DNA of 64,000 bases from contig OW203732.1 of NCBI GenBank assembly GCA_934045075.1, positions 5,931,501 to 5,995,500 on the forward strand. Direction: 5' to 3'. The position numbers were made by a program, and so were the translations under genes. The notes beneath the pieces were generated by a model that was given only the letters and a program-made list of their open reading frames with translations, was not told the origin of the DNA and did no database searches. Source of the DNA: Yponomeuta sedellus. Taxonomy: Eukaryota; Arthropoda; Insecta; Lepidoptera; Yponomeutidae. Below are positions 10,806 to 23,699 of this stretch, one piece after another; the first letter of the stretch is position 1, and every line of letters begins with the position of its first letter.

Positions 10806-12790
10806 CCCGCAGATGGCAATTTTTTTTCCTACTTACTTAACACTTACCTATCGTTGTATTATCTTTATAGATTGTGGCCTGTGTGTTATTCTGATGCTAT
10901 ATTATTGATTTTTTCCTTCCAATCCATTCAGTAGATTTTGCGTGAAATAGTAACAGACATCCATACTGGTTGACAAAATTTCACGTTTTGTAATATTAGT
11001 AAGGATTTCTATATTTTTAAAAACATATTTAGAGGCTAAAAATTCCACCCATGCCGGGATTCGAACCCGCGACCTCTGGCTATCCGAGCCAGCGCTCTTT
11101 CCAACTGAGCTAATGGGCGACTCACCGGCATTAGTGAAATTTCGAACCTACTCTCTGTATGACGTACAGATAAATATTAAATAAAATAAATATTGTACTA
11201 TTTTTTTTTTTAATGCACTAACCCGTGCTAAGGACAATGTTAATTTTTTTTTAACAATTTTAGCTTCTAAATAGGTTTTTAAGATAAATTATTACCTTCC
11301 CTTTCTGCGGTTTTTGCAGTGCACAAATAGCTCGCAGATGGCAGATTTTTTTCCTACTTACTTGACACTTACCTTACCTATAATTGTATATTGGACAATT
11401 GACACTTGTTTGTGGCCGGTGTGTTATTCTGATGAATAAGCTATATTTATTGAAATGTTTCCTTCCAATCCATTCAGTAGATTTTGCGTGAAATAGTAAC
11501 AGACATCCATACTGGTTGACAAAATTTCACGTTTTGTAATATTAGTAAGGATTTCTATATTTTTAAAAACATATTTAGAGGCTAAAAATTCCACCCATGC
11601 CGGGATTCGAACCCGCGACCTCTGGCTATCCGAGCCAGCGCTCTTTCCAACTGAGCTAATGGGCGACTCACCGGCATTAGTGAAATTTCGAACCTACTCT
11701 CTGTATGACGTACAGATAAATATTAAATAAAATAAATATTGTACTATTTTTTTTTTAATGCACTAACCCGTGCTAAGGACAATGTTAATTTTTTTTTAAC
11801 AATTTTAGCTTCTAAATAGGTTTTTAAGATAAATTATTACCTTCCCTTTCTGCGGTTTTTGCAGTGCACAAATAGCTCGCAGATGGCAGATTTTTTTCCT
11901 ACTTACTTGACACTTACCTTACCTATAATTGTATATTGGACAATTGACACTTGTTTGTGGCCGGTGTGTTATTCTGATGAATAAGCTATATTTATTGAAA
12001 TGTTTCCTTCCAATCCATTCAGTAGATTTTGCGTGAAATAGTAACAGACATCCATACTGGTTGACAAAATTTCACGTTTTGTAATATTAGTAAGGATTTC
12101 TATATTTTTAAAAACATATTTAGAGGCTAAAAATTCCACCCATGCCGGGATTCGAACCCGCGACCTCTGGCTATCCGAGCCAGCGCTCTTTCCAACTGAG
12201 CTAATGGGCGACTCACCGGCATTAGTGAAATTTCGAACCTACTCTCTGTATGACGTACAGATAAATATTAAATAAAATAAATATTGTACTATTTTTTTTT
12301 TTAATGCAATAACCCGTGCTAAGGACAATGTTAATTTTTTTTTAACAATTTTAGCTTCTAAATAGGTTTTTAAGATAAATTATTACCTTCCCTTTCTGCG
12401 GTTTTTGCAGTGCACAAATAGCTCGCAGATGGCAGATTTTTTTCCTACTTACTTGACACTTACCTTACCTATAATTGTATATTGGACAATTGACACTTGT
12501 TTGTGGCCGGTGTGTTATTCTGATGAATAAGCTATATTTATTGAAATGTTTCCTTCCAATCCATTCAGTAGATTTTGCGTGAAATAGTAACAGACATCCA
12601 TACTGGTTGACAAAATTTCGCGTTTTGTAATATTGGTAAGGATTTATATATTATTAAAAACGTATTTAGAGGCTAGAAATTCCACCCATGCCGGGATTGG
12701 AACTCGCCACCTCTGGCTATTCGAGCCAGCGCTCTTTCCAACTGAGCTAATGGGCGACTCACCGGCATCAGTGAAATTTTGAGCCTCTTT
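10806..12790. repeat. Tandem array of about 545-bp units, each with a SINE copy
   Basis: Units start at 10806 (525 bp), 11331 (545 bp), 11876 (546 bp) and 12422 (partial, to about 12790). The landmark CGCAGATGGCA opens each unit. Each contains GGTGTGTTATTCTGATG, TTTTGCGTGAAATAGTAACA, then a minus-strand tRNA-Ile-like SINE (TTCGAACCCGCGACC and CAACTGAGCTAATGGGCGAC). Full units also carry AATATTAAATAAAATAAATA. The internal units are nearly identical; the first and last are more diverged. Growth by unequal crossing-over after SINE insertion is the simplest history. Confidence 0.92.
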
Positions 12791-12880
12791 ACAATATTCT
12801 CTGTATTACGTACAGGCAGCGACATCTTCTGGCTGAAGCAATTTGCATCACTCGCAGCCCCGAGTACCTACTTTGCAGTT

Positions 12881-13205
12881 AGGTTTTTACATCGCATGGG
12901 TGGAATTTTTAGCTTCTTAATAGGTTATACTATTTTTATTTTTAATGCACTAACCCGTGCTAAGGACAAATTTAAAAACCTATTTAGAGGCTAAAAATTT
13001 CACCCATGCCGGGAATCGAACCCGCAACCTCTGGCTATCCGTGCCAGCGCTCTACCAATTGAGCCAATGGGCGACTCAACGGCATTAGTGAAATTTCGAA
13101 CCTCTTTACACTATTATCTGTATTACGTACAGGCAGCGACATCTAGCTTAAGCAAATTAATAGGTTAATCATAATAGGTTTTTAAAAATTGTCCGTAGCA
13201 CGGGT
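12881..13205 (-). repeat. tRNA-Ile-like SINE copies
   Basis: A short plus-strand fragment (CGCATGGGTGGAATTTTTAG near 12893) precedes a longer minus-strand copy from about 12944. The longer copy has TGCACTAACCCGTGCTAAGG, TTCACCCATGCC, CCAATTGAGCCAATGGG and the leader GTGAAATTTCGAACCTC. Confidence 0.75.
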
Positions 13206-13614
13206 TAGTGCTTTAAAAAGAATATAAGTATGTTGCCTATAAAACTATAAAGGTCCCACTGCAGGGCTCAGGCCTTCTCTCAGAGAGAGAGAGAGCTTAT
13301 AAGAAAATGAGATAAGTGCACAAAAACTTAATTTTCATTAGGTAAAGCTTGCAATAAGCCAGCAGGCATGTTTACGTCGAACGGAAACGATCTAGACTTC
13401 GTAATTTGTGTAGTGATAGCAATAATAAACTTTATTTTATTAAGATTATTATTCTAGAATCTAGTCTGCAACAATTGCACTTGTTAAATATGACGTTGCT
13501 ACTTATTGCCAAGCAAAATAACATCAGCGTTGCGATAAAAATCTAATGGTCTTGTTTACAAAAACACGATTCCTTAGCATGTTAGATTCTGACCTACCTA
13601 CTAAAAACTTTTAT
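13206..13614. other. No recognisable gene
   Basis: Contains a fragment of the GAGAGAAGG repeat family near 13255-13310. Otherwise nothing is recognised. Confidence 0.4.
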
Positions 13615-13757
13615 GAAAACCTATGATGATTAACCTATTAATTTGCTTAAGTCAGATGTCGCTGCCTGTACGTAATACAGATAATAGTGTAAAGAGGTTC
13701 GAAATTTCACTGATGCCGTGAGTCGCCCATTGGCTCAATTGGTAGAGCGCTGGCACG
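13615..13757 (+). repeat. tRNA-Ile-like SINE, truncated at the anticodon arm
   Basis: The leader and tRNA head are intact up to GAGCGCTGGCACGG. There the copy breaks into a GAGAGAGA run and the GTGAGGAAACC-type repeat. Confidence 0.75.
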
Positions 13758-13882
13758 GAGAGAGAGAAAGTTATAAGGGCTTAATTACCACACGTGCACA
13801 CCGCGCATTGGCTATTTCAAGCGCCGAGGTATTTGAATACCCACGTTTCCTCACGATGTTTTTTCCTTTATCGTTAGCGAGT

Positions 13883-14237
13883 AAGGTTGCCAGATTTCCG
13901 GTATTTAAGCGTACAGTCCGGTATTTTTGGGGCCTGTCCGGTTTAAAATAAATGGTCATACCGGACCGAACAATGTCCGGTATTACGAGGAACAGTAACT
14001 ATCGGATAAAGAAACTCAGGAGTTTAAAAAACACGCTCTGATTGCTTATCAACGAGCTGTCTTGGAAAAGTGGTTCCAGTTCGAAAACTCTGTATTTAAT
14101 AGCTTCAGTTTCTTGGACCTTGAACGCGGTCCAAGCCGGTACCAACTTATATGCTAGGCCGTATTTTCTTGCGACCGACCTAGCATATACCGGTTGGGGT
14201 TGTCCGGTATTATTTCGCGACTCACCTGGCAACCCTA
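13883..14237. mobile_element. 355-bp MITE with ends GGTTGCCAG / CTGGCAACC and 9-bp target duplication
   Basis: The element interrupts a dispersed repeat. The target TTAGCGAGT is repeated at 13874-13882 and 14238-14246, and the undisturbed target is seen in related copies of the host repeat. Terminal inverted repeats are AAGGTTGCCAG and CTGGCAACCCT (10 of 11 match). The interior has several CCGGTATT motifs and an inner palindrome around TATATGCTAGG / CCTAGCATATA. It has no transposase. An 8-bp reading of the duplication would fit hAT elements; the superfamily is not settled. Confidence 0.8.
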
Positions 14238-14245
14238 TTAGCGAG

Positions 14246-14295
14246 TGGTATTGCTACTATAACTTCACAAACTTAGATAACAAAAGTACATAATT
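14246..14295 (+). repeat. Host repeat flanking the MITE
   Basis: GGTATTGCTACTATAACTTC continues the dispersed GTGAGGAAACC repeat interrupted by the MITE. Confidence 0.6.
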
Positions 14296-14301
14296 GGTAC
14301 A

Positions 14302-14376
14302 ATGCCCGCACTGGGAATCGAACCTGCGTCTCTCGCTTATGATTCCAATGTTCTACCCACTGGGCTACGGCCGCCA
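14302..14376 (-). repeat. tRNA-like sequence (SINE head)
   Basis: On the minus strand a tRNA-like fold is suggested by GGTTCGATTCCCAGTGCGGG (T-arm and acceptor side) and TAGCCCAGTGGGTAGAAC (D-arm). It matches none of the other SINE heads in the window. I read it as a retroposed tRNA and not as a functional gene. Confidence 0.45.
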
Positions 14377-14562
14377 TTACATTAAAACAATTATAATGGT
14401 TATGGTGGGCCCATCGGACCTTTTAGGAGCTAACATTGTTTGAAAAATGCTGATAGAGATTTTACAACGAAAAAGTGTTACCACATTAAATAATTAGACT
14501 CTTAGGTAGGAGTGCTTTAAGGGAATCGTGTTTCTATGAATAAACCTTGTTTGTCGGTCGGT

Positions 14563-14815
14563 ATCTTCTTCTTCTTCAGGCCTTATCAGTCCACTGCTGG
14601 ACACAGCCCTCCCCTAATGAGCGCCATAGGGCAAGGTTGTGCCATCATTGGGGGGTAATGCCCATAATCCTCACGCTGGGCATGCGGGTTGGGAATCGCA
14701 GTTTGGTGGAATTGTACTGCAGGAGGCGCTGCCGCCCACCCCCCGGTTTGTGTCCCTTAGTCGCCTTTTACGACACCCGCGAGAAGAATTGGGTTGGTGC
14801 TATTCTCTAGGTCGA
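14563..14815 (+). repeat. Dispersed repeat (CCACTGCTGGA...CCTTTTACGACACCCGCG)
   Basis: Well-preserved copy with CTAATGAGCGCCATAG, GGTAATGCCCATAATCC, TTGTACTGCAGGAGGCG and GTCGCCTTTTACGACACCCG. It is repeated at 55830-56036. Several frames look open but without coding character. Confidence 0.75.
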
Positions 14816-14979
14816 CACCACACAGCAGCTTAGGTAGGAGTGGTTTAAGGGAATCGTGTTTCTATGAATAAACCCGTTAAGATTTGTTTGTCGGTCGGTA
14901 TAATGCCCGATACGTTGCAATGATTTACTTGCGGACTCAACAGCCGTTGTCCTGCATGCAGCGCCATCTGCTGGGCTGA

Positions 14980-15085
14980 TTTGCGACTCTAAACCATCCA
15001 GGACGCCACTCAAACGCATACAAAAAAATCATTCAAATCCGTCCAGCCGTTTAGGAGTTCAATGACATATACATGTGTACTGTTG
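14980..15085 (-). repeat. Short dispersed repeat (CAGCCGTTTAGGAGTT)
   Basis: Inverted relative to 34760-34870. It shares GACGCC, CAAACGCATACAAAAAAATC and GTCCAGCCGTTTAGGAGTTC. Non-coding. Confidence 0.65.
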
Positions 15086-15117
15086 TAACGACTTCAACTT
15101 TTTGCCTTATTTAATAA

Positions 15118-15370
15118 TAATAATATTAATAAATATTTATGGACATATTACACAGATCTCGTTAGCCCTATACTAAGTACAACTAAATGACTGGTGTTAT
15201 AGGTGCTAACTCGACGATAGATTCAATACAATAAATACATAGATAACATCTAAGACCCGAGACAAACTAAAAAAGTTCGTTTCCTAGTTTGACCCGGCCG
15301 GGGATCGAACCCGAGTTTAAACCTCGGTTTTACATTCAGCGTGCCAAACCGCTGCGCCAATGCGGCCTTT
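15118..15370 (-). repeat. tRNA-derived SINE (GGCCGGG family)
   Basis: Near full-length copy of the family at 4546-4803. The T-arm is disturbed by an inserted AGTTTAAACC. Confidence 0.8.
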
Positions 15371-15404
15371 AAACTGTTTGTTGTATATTTTATTTACAAT
15401 ATAT

Positions 15405-15660
15405 TAACAGAAAACTGGATAAAACGGAATAATCAGGTAAAAATAGTCAGGTCTAGTCAAGATGTAAAGTAGTATAATGCTGAAAATGAGGTAAATCACG
15501 AAAATGGGTGACGGAATTTTAAATTTTTGAAAATGATAGACAGAATTAAAGAAATATAAAAAAAAATATATAAATCTACTGTACATGTGTAACGGTGCAT
15601 ACCTCTTTATACCATTTTTTTTATATTTCTTTAATTCTGTCTCTTCTTCAGCTTTCAAGA
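15405..15660. repeat. Dispersed repeat with internal 28-bp perfect inverted repeat
   Basis: The 5' part (CAGAAAACTGGATAAAACGG, AATGGGTGACGGAATTTTAA) recurs in the segment 22805-23030. The arms at 15538-15565 and 15615-15642 are perfect inverted copies (starting AGACAGAATTAAAGAAATAT) with a 49-nt spacer. Confidence 0.75.
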
Positions 15661-15783
15661 TGTGTACGCAACCCTCCATACGTGAGTCCGACACGCACTT
15701 AACCGGTTTAATCAACTTTCTATACAATATTTTTTTTTAATTTCATTTGAATTTAATTTGATTTAATAACTTAAATTTCATTT

Positions 15784-15895
15784 AGGTAACTTAAATTTTC
15801 CACCAACCCGGACTTGGCCCCCGTGGTGAAGTATGGCCTAACCTTCCTGCGACGCAGGAAGAGACCCGTGCCCCAGCAGTGGGGACATACAAGGG
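15784..15895 (+). repeat. 5S-derived SINE, 3' fragment
   Basis: Only the 3' end is present: ACCAACCCGGACTTGGCCCC, GAAGAGACCCGTGCCC and CAGTGGGGACATACAAGGG. Confidence 0.75.
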
Positions 15896-16240
15896 AACTT
15901 AAATTAAAAATAAAAATAGTATAATCGTGTGGGTACAGTGACATCGTTCCGATGTTAAAACCTAACTGCAAAGTAGGTAGTCGGGGCTGTAAGTAATGCA
16001 ATTTGCTTAAGTCAGATGTCGCTGCCTGTACGTAATACAGAGAATAGTGTAAAGAGGTTCGAAATTTCACTGATGCCGTGAGTCGCCCATTGGCTCAATT
16101 GGTAGAGCGCTGGCACGGATAGCCAGAGGTTGCGGGTTCGAATCCCGGCATGGGTAAAATTTTTAACCTCTAAATAGGTTTTTAAATTTGTTCCTTAGCA
16201 CGGGTTAGTGCATTAAAAATAAAAATAGTATAACTTAAAT
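15896..16240 (+). repeat. tRNA-Ile-like SINE, complete unit
   Basis: In order: body (GTGGGTACAGTGACATCG, AACTGCAAAGTAGGTAGTCG), leader (CTGCCTGTACGTAATACAG, AGGTTCGAAATTTCACTGAT), tRNA head (GCCCATTGGCTCAATTGGTA to TTCGAATCCCGGCATGGG) and tail ending CCTTAGCACGGGTTAGTGC then AT-rich. This copy shows the unit order best outside the 49692-50310 cluster. Confidence 0.88.
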
Positions 16241-16404
16241 TTCATTCAATTTTTGCATATGATTTATTGATTCTGTCCTTGCTTGATTCTGTCCTTTCCG
16301 CTGTTACGTATCTGTTAAAATATGTTTTTATTAATACCAGTAGAAGAACCAACGATCCCCAAGACACAGGTTCCTACCGTACAAATAAAATATTTTATTA
16401 TCTT

Positions 16405-16857
16405 TTCAAGTATTGTAATGAAAAGGAGTTTCGATTATCCCGATTTTCGATTTATAGTATCACTGATTCGATGTAAAATTCGATAAGAGATAATTAAATA
16501 CCAATGTTATTTTAGTAACACTATCATTAATCGTTGTCGTTGATCAAATTGCCAGATGGATCGGCCACCGTGGTGGAGTATGGCCTAACCTTCCTGCGAT
16601 GCAGGAAGAGACCCGTGCCCTGTGGCAGTGGGGACATACAAAGGGTTGATAATATAAATAATATATATTTTATGTAGAACCCGCCATACGTGAGTTCTTT
16701 CCAACTATTGTACCTAATGAAAAGGAGTTTCGGTTATCTCGATTTTCGATTTATAGTATCACAGATTCGATGTAAAATTCGATAACAGATAATTCAATAC
16801 CAAGGTTATTTTAGTAACACTTTATCTATTGATCGTCGTCGTCGATCAAATTGCCAG
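16405..16857. repeat. Diverged direct duplication flanking a 5S-derived SINE fragment
   Basis: About 150 bp at 16405-16556 (TGAAAAGGAGTTTCG, TTATAGTATCACTGATTCG, AAATTGCCAG) recur at 16705-16857 with about 90% identity by eye. Between them lies a 3' fragment of the 5S-derived SINE (16559-16650). Confidence 0.75.
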
Positions 16858-16970
16858 TCAATCGATTTTAGATAAATCAGTAGATACAACTACGATCAGT
16901 TTGTCTAGATCAGTTGAACTAGTTCTAAGGTAAATCTATGATTAACCCCTATACTGATAATATTAACCCT

Positions 16971-17175
16971 TTGTACATCTCCACAACTGGGGCACGAGTC
17001 TCTTCCTGCATCACAGGTAGGTAGGTAATTATGCCATACTCCACTACGAGGCCAAGTCCGCGTTGATGGAGGATTGTAAGACAGTGGCGGGCCTAACTGT
17101 CAGAAGTTGTCCAGCCGCCCATAAGGCCTCTGACATGGCTTAACGACTGCATTACATGGCAGCCAGCAGAAGCGC
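16971..17175 (-). repeat. 5S-derived SINE, partial
   Basis: Minus-strand copy from the 3' end (CCACAACTGGGGCACGAGTC) through the body (AACTGTCAGAAGTTGTC, TTAACGACTGCATTACATGG). The 5S-like head is missing. Confidence 0.75.
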
Positions 17176-17184
17176 TCGGAGGTG

Positions 17185-17285
17185 TACAAATACCTCAGCG
17201 CTTGATTGCCAATCCGCGGTGGGCACGCGTCGTAATTAAGCCCATACTCTCTCTGAGAGAAGGCCAGAGTCCTGTAATGGGAAGT
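17185..17285. repeat. Dispersed repeat (CGCTTG...GAGAGAAGGCC family)
   Basis: Contains ACCTCAGCGCTTGATTGCC, GGTGGGCACGCGT and CTCTCTGAGAGAAGGCCAGA. Confidence 0.65.
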
Positions 17286-17821
17286 AGGTATATAGGCTAC
17301 ACAAAAAAGAAGGGAGTCTTTATTTCAACGAAATGGTAAACAAAGGGGACTCAGAACTGAACACAAAATTGAAATGTACTCGTACATTCTCAAAACTAAG
17401 CGTGTTATCACTGTGGGGTTATCTCGCGCTTTCCAAGAAAACGGCTTTGGTTCCACTTACAGAATGCATGCATTGTCGCACTAAATAGCTATTAATGAGT
17501 TGAATGTTTCATAACCGTTTTCCTTTAATGTTTTTCTCCTCTTCCTCGTATTGCGATTATTTCTCTACACAGGATTACCTTTAGAATGCGCAATTCCATG
17601 AAACATGTCAGTGGGGGTCTTGCTTCAAGATTATATTGTAGTTAATATAATATAAGAGTATCCTTATTGGTAGGAAATATGGTAAATAACAAACATAAAA
17701 GATTTACATAGACACAGTACAAATGACGGCCTCATTTATTCCACACAACCGACGGAGAATTGCTAAAGGAAAAGTGAGACGGGTAGTCGGTGCAAATATG
17801 AAAATTGAAATACATACTTAT
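17286..17821. other. No recognisable gene
   Basis: No ORF with coding character and no shared repeat. Confidence 0.4.
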
Positions 17822-17985
17822 TTATAATACAGAGAGTATTGTAAAGAGATTCGAAATTTCACTGATGCGCCGGTGAGTCGCCCATTAGCTCAGTTGGAGG
17901 AGCGCTGGCACGGATTGCAGGGAGGTCGCGGGTTCGAATCCCGGCATGGGTGGAATTTTTAGCCTCGAAATAGGTTTTTTAACAT
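17822..17985 (+). repeat. tRNA-Ile-like SINE
   Basis: Leader, head (GCCCATTAGCTCAGTTGGAG, GGTTCGAATCCCGGCATGGG) and tail are present. Confidence 0.85.
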
Positions 17986-18240
17986 AAAAAAATTACAATA
18001 CTGTACAAATGCTACTACAAGTTAACAAATGTACGTAACTTAGAAATTTATCCATGAAAACTGAGTTGATTGATAAATGCCGGGACCCGAACCCTCGACC
18101 TCCTGAATGTGTGACCGGCGTGTGGCCACTGCGAATACCGCCCCTTAAACTTGTCTTACTAAATTGTCCTTTTCAGGCCCTAGATCTTGTTTTCGTTTTG
18201 AAGAAATAAGCCCACTGCTAAGGAGGGTTTGGCATAAACG
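17986..18240. other. Weak tRNA-like trace only
   Basis: A minus-strand tRNA-like T-arm trace (CGAGGGTTCGGGTCCCGGC) lies near 18075-18100. Nothing else is recognised. Confidence 0.35.
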
Positions 18241-18380
18241 ATGAATATTGTGAAATGAAATGAAAAGGTTTTGTTCAAAGTAGCGCAGAAACTGCGGTTT
18301 AATGAACGTAACAATTCAAACTAGGTGTCCATTTATAATCTAAATCATTTTCAAAGTCCTTAATTAACAGAGTTTACATA
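18240..18380 (-). repeat. Dispersed retroposon (GCGCAGAAACTGCGG family)
   Basis: Contains AAATGAAAAGGTTTTGTTCA, AAGTAGCGCAGAAACTGCGG and AATTCAAACTAGG. A better copy is at 42295-42450, and a plus-strand copy with a (GAGAT)n tail is at 47500-47590. Confidence 0.7.
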
Positions 18381-18540
18381 CTTCAGCCAGATGTCGCTGC
18401 CTGTAAGTAATATAGAGATTATTGTAAAGAGGTTCGAAAGTTTCACTGATGCCGGTACTTGCCCATTAGCTCAGTTGGGAGAGCGCTGGGACGGTTAGCC
18501 AGAGATCGCGGGTTCGAGTCCCGGCATGGGTGAAATTTTT
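18381..18540 (+). repeat. tRNA-Ile-like SINE
   Basis: Leader, head and T-arm (GGTTCGAGTCCCGGCATGGG) are present. The tail is replaced after GAAATTTTT. Confidence 0.82.
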
Positions 18541-19098
18541 CCCTGCGTCCCACTTGTACCATTGGACAGTACCATTGATGGTACAACTGGGATTGACTGG
18601 TCCCACTATTACCATTAGCCCCAAAGAGGTCGCATCCACCCGTGCCCCAGCAGTGGGGACTTACAGGGGTTGATATCGATAAGTATAATTGTACATAAAT
18701 AATTCAGACATATTAGTTTATGAAATGCCCCCTTGGGTCTATTTCATAAACTACATGCAACGGAGTCATTCGGACCGACCGAATGAGTCCGTTGTACATA
18801 TGTGTGAAATCGTGACTGATCACAGGAAAATAAAACTTAAAGTACCTCTACCATCAAAAGGAAAGTGAACGTAACGGATCAGAGTGAAGTTCTGGGAAAA
18901 GGTGCGAAACTTGTTAGACGCGCTCCACTGAATTAGAACGTCACAAAAAAGGAATCTAAAAACAAAATAACAGAAGGTACACACTGTTGTAAGATACCGA
19001 TCTCATGCCCGTGTGCCCCGAGAGCAGTGGTAGCGGTGCGGTAAACGCCGGCTTTTCAATCGCGAAGTCGTGGGCATGTACTTGACTATGTTTTCTAA
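18541..19098. other. Mostly unassigned
   Basis: A short 3' scrap of the 5S-derived SINE (CCGTGCCCCAGCAGTGGGGA) lies at 18640-18665. The rest has no recognisable gene. Confidence 0.4.
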
Positions 19099-19258
19099 GT
19101 TACGAGTATGTACATTTGTGAAATTATAGCAATACCACGCGCTAACCGTGAAGGAAAAATATGGTGAGGAAACTCTAGGTTACGAGTATGTACATTTGTG
19201 AAATTATAGCAATACCACGCGCTAACCGTGAAGGAAAAATATGGTGAGGAAACTCTAG
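19099..19258. repeat. 80-bp tandem duplication
   Basis: TACGAGTATGTACATTTGTG starts at 19101 and again at 19181, and the intervening sequence is identical. The unit is part of the dispersed GTGAGGAAACC repeat. Slippage or unequal exchange inside an old repeat explains it. Confidence 0.85.
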
Positions 19259-19289
19259 TGTCTGAAGTGTTAACATACATCGACGCTTG

Positions 19290-19345
19290 CTACGTACCTC
19301 GGCCCAACTATGAGGCTAAGTGCGTAAATCTCAGGTCTAACTGAC
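19290..19345 (+). mobile_element. Solo 3' end of the RNase H LINE family
   Basis: ATGAGGCTAAGTGCG and AAATCTCAGGTCTAACT match the 3' end of the LINE at 5674-8633 read on its coding strand. It is a very short 5'-truncated insertion, or the scrap of one. Confidence 0.6.
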
Positions 19346-19459
19346 TTTTTTAAAAAAAATAAGCTAACTAATTAACCTGGCCCTGTACAAAATTGTATTA
19401 GACACAGTTGTCCTAATGATGCTATATTTTTATCGTGGTCGAGTATGCAGATGTGTTAT

Positions 19460-19682
19460 GTTAGGTTCTATTATTTTTAATGCACTAACCCGTGCTAAGG
19501 ACAATCAATTTTAAAAACCTATTTATAGGCTAAAAATTCCACCCATGCCGGGATTCGAACTCGCGACCTCCGGCTATCCGTGCCAGATGCCGTGCCATGG
19601 CACGGATAGCCAGAGGTCGCGGGTTTTAATCCCGGCATGGGTGGAATTTTAAGCCTCTAAATAGTTTTTTAAAATATGTTAG
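19460..19682. repeat. Head-to-head inverted pair of SINE copies
   Basis: A minus copy (19510-19584) and a plus copy (19599-19672) of the tRNA-Ile-like SINE face each other across 14 nt. Both stop at the same point in the anticodon arm (CTATCCGTGCC / GGCACGGATAG). The arms differ at a few positions. Confidence 0.85.
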
Positions 19683-20319
19683 GTTCGTTATTAATTCTCA
19701 ATTTGTGCTGGTTCAGAGTCTACTGAACTTCTGCTGAAAAATAATCGGAAATTGAATATTTGATTTTCAACAAAAAGCCTTCGATATTATTCTACGATCG
19801 GAATTTAAGACGGTGGCTCTTTTAGCTGCTTCCGATCATTAGTCCTGTTAAAAGCAAAGTTTAGAATTATGGCTCTTCTGGCTATCTCCGATCAAGACCA
19901 GAGTCCTGTAAGGAACAGAGACCCATGCATCTTTGTGAAGTTCTGAAGAACGTCGTACCCAAGATTATCCTTTGATCGGAGTATTTTTAAAATGCGTGAT
20001 TCCTAAAAACACGTCAGTCAATCGCGACTATAGTTTTTTTTTAGCTGTCTTGTTTTTCGCGAAACGTTACTGAATAAAACCAGACTATCACGATTCCGAG
20101 TAGAGAAGTAATTAAAGTTACTAATTGCACCCAAGTTCGTAGTATACGCCACATTGAATGGGACTTCAGAAGAAATGGCTTGTAAACGAGTAATTATTTC
20201 GGTTACACCAGAGGTACAGTCGGCGACGGTCGTAGAAACCTTTTTTCTTGGATAAGTTGTGAAGTTGTATTTATAAAGTGTTTTAATTATTTTATTTCTA
20301 ATAATGTGGCGAGCACATG
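19683..20319. other. No recognisable gene
   Basis: AT-rich; no coding-like ORF or shared repeat. Confidence 0.4.
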
Positions 20320-20480
20320 TCTACTTTCAGTTTCAGTTCAGTTTTGTTTCAGTTTCTTCTTTTCCGTCAATGGTTGTCTGGAAGAAATTACTTTTAGTAA
20401 TAAGGCCGCCACTTGTACTGTACTGTTATTTTATAAGTCTCTTATGTAATCCTTGGTGTACATGCAATAAAGAATATTCT
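20320..20480 (+). repeat. Retroposon with AATAAAGAATATTCT end
   Basis: Copy of a dispersed family (also 34955-35060, 38921-39075, 44705-44870, 57995-58070 and 61035-61160). Landmarks are TCAATGGTTGTCTGGAAGAA, AATAAGGCCGCCACTTGTAC, TTTTATAAGTCTCTTATG and the end TGCAATAAAGAATATTCT. The microsatellite that follows is its expanded 3' tail. Confidence 0.8.
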
Positions 20481-22804
<2,324 letters not shown>

Positions 22805-23030
22805 TTCCTATAAATATAAACAGAAAACTTGATAAAAAACAGAATAAGCAGGTAAAGGACGAAGTATGTTGTCCAAGAATGTTTTAGCCAAGTAAAACGT
22901 TCTTACGTTAAGTTACGTTACGTTCTAATGTTAAGTAGTAATGCCAAAATATCAAGGAAATCTCAAAAATGGGCGATGTAATTTTAGATAATGTATGGAA
23001 TCAAGCGTTACTTTGCGGAAATCCATAATA
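22805..23030. repeat. Dispersed repeat left of the tandem duplication
   Basis: Related to 15405-15560 (CAGAAAACTTGATAAAAAAC, AATGGGCGATGTAATTTTAG). A fragment recurs at 40491-40620 (GTTACTTTGCGGAA). The left end of the 4.3-kb duplication falls in its 3' part, next to the small palindrome TCCATAATAGCATTATGGA. Confidence 0.65.
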
Positions 23031-23699
23031 GCATTATGGATCAAGCACCGCATGTGGGATTTTTGGCGGAATTACATCATTAAAATGTGAAAATTACTTT
23101 TAAATTTTGAAAATTATAACTATGGTGTCAAGAGGTTTGCACCGTTACAAAGTCTAATCAAATCAATTTTATTTCAAATTAAAGAATTTACATTCGGTTT
23201 GCTAAATGTCAATGTACAATGTAAATTGAAGGCCGCTGCCGTCTCGGGCCGCAGTGTAATGGAGAAAAGCACAGCGGGAAAAAAACTCCACTCTGACCAT
23301 CTTTTCTCAAGTCATATTAAAACATGTTACCATCTATACATACGTATGATAAGATTTCATGTTTGCCATCAATAAATTTAAATGCCATAGCGTTAGTTAA
23401 TTGTCTTACAACAGTAGGGGAAACATAAGTACTGCGGCCAGACACATTCGTTCACATGATATTCGTAACCACGATTAAAACGTCATCTGATTGATTTTGG
23501 TAATTTAAACGATGTCAATACAACTTCTGGGAAACTGCTTATTAAAAACGGCAGGAGATTTTTTCATGTATACAAAGGCTAAACAAAGTAGACTAAGAAA
23601 ATAATGCAAGAAACCTGGGACTATTTTCCTTCCTTCCTTCTTACCATTAACATAAAAACTGGTTAATGTAACCATAACCCAATTGACCCTGCTTACAGT

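Noticed and set aside
11041..11120. Functional tRNA genes at the many GCCCATTAGCTCAGTTGG sites
   Set aside because: The anticodon arm is altered, the T-arm has a mismatch, and the same tail follows each copy. These are SINE heads.
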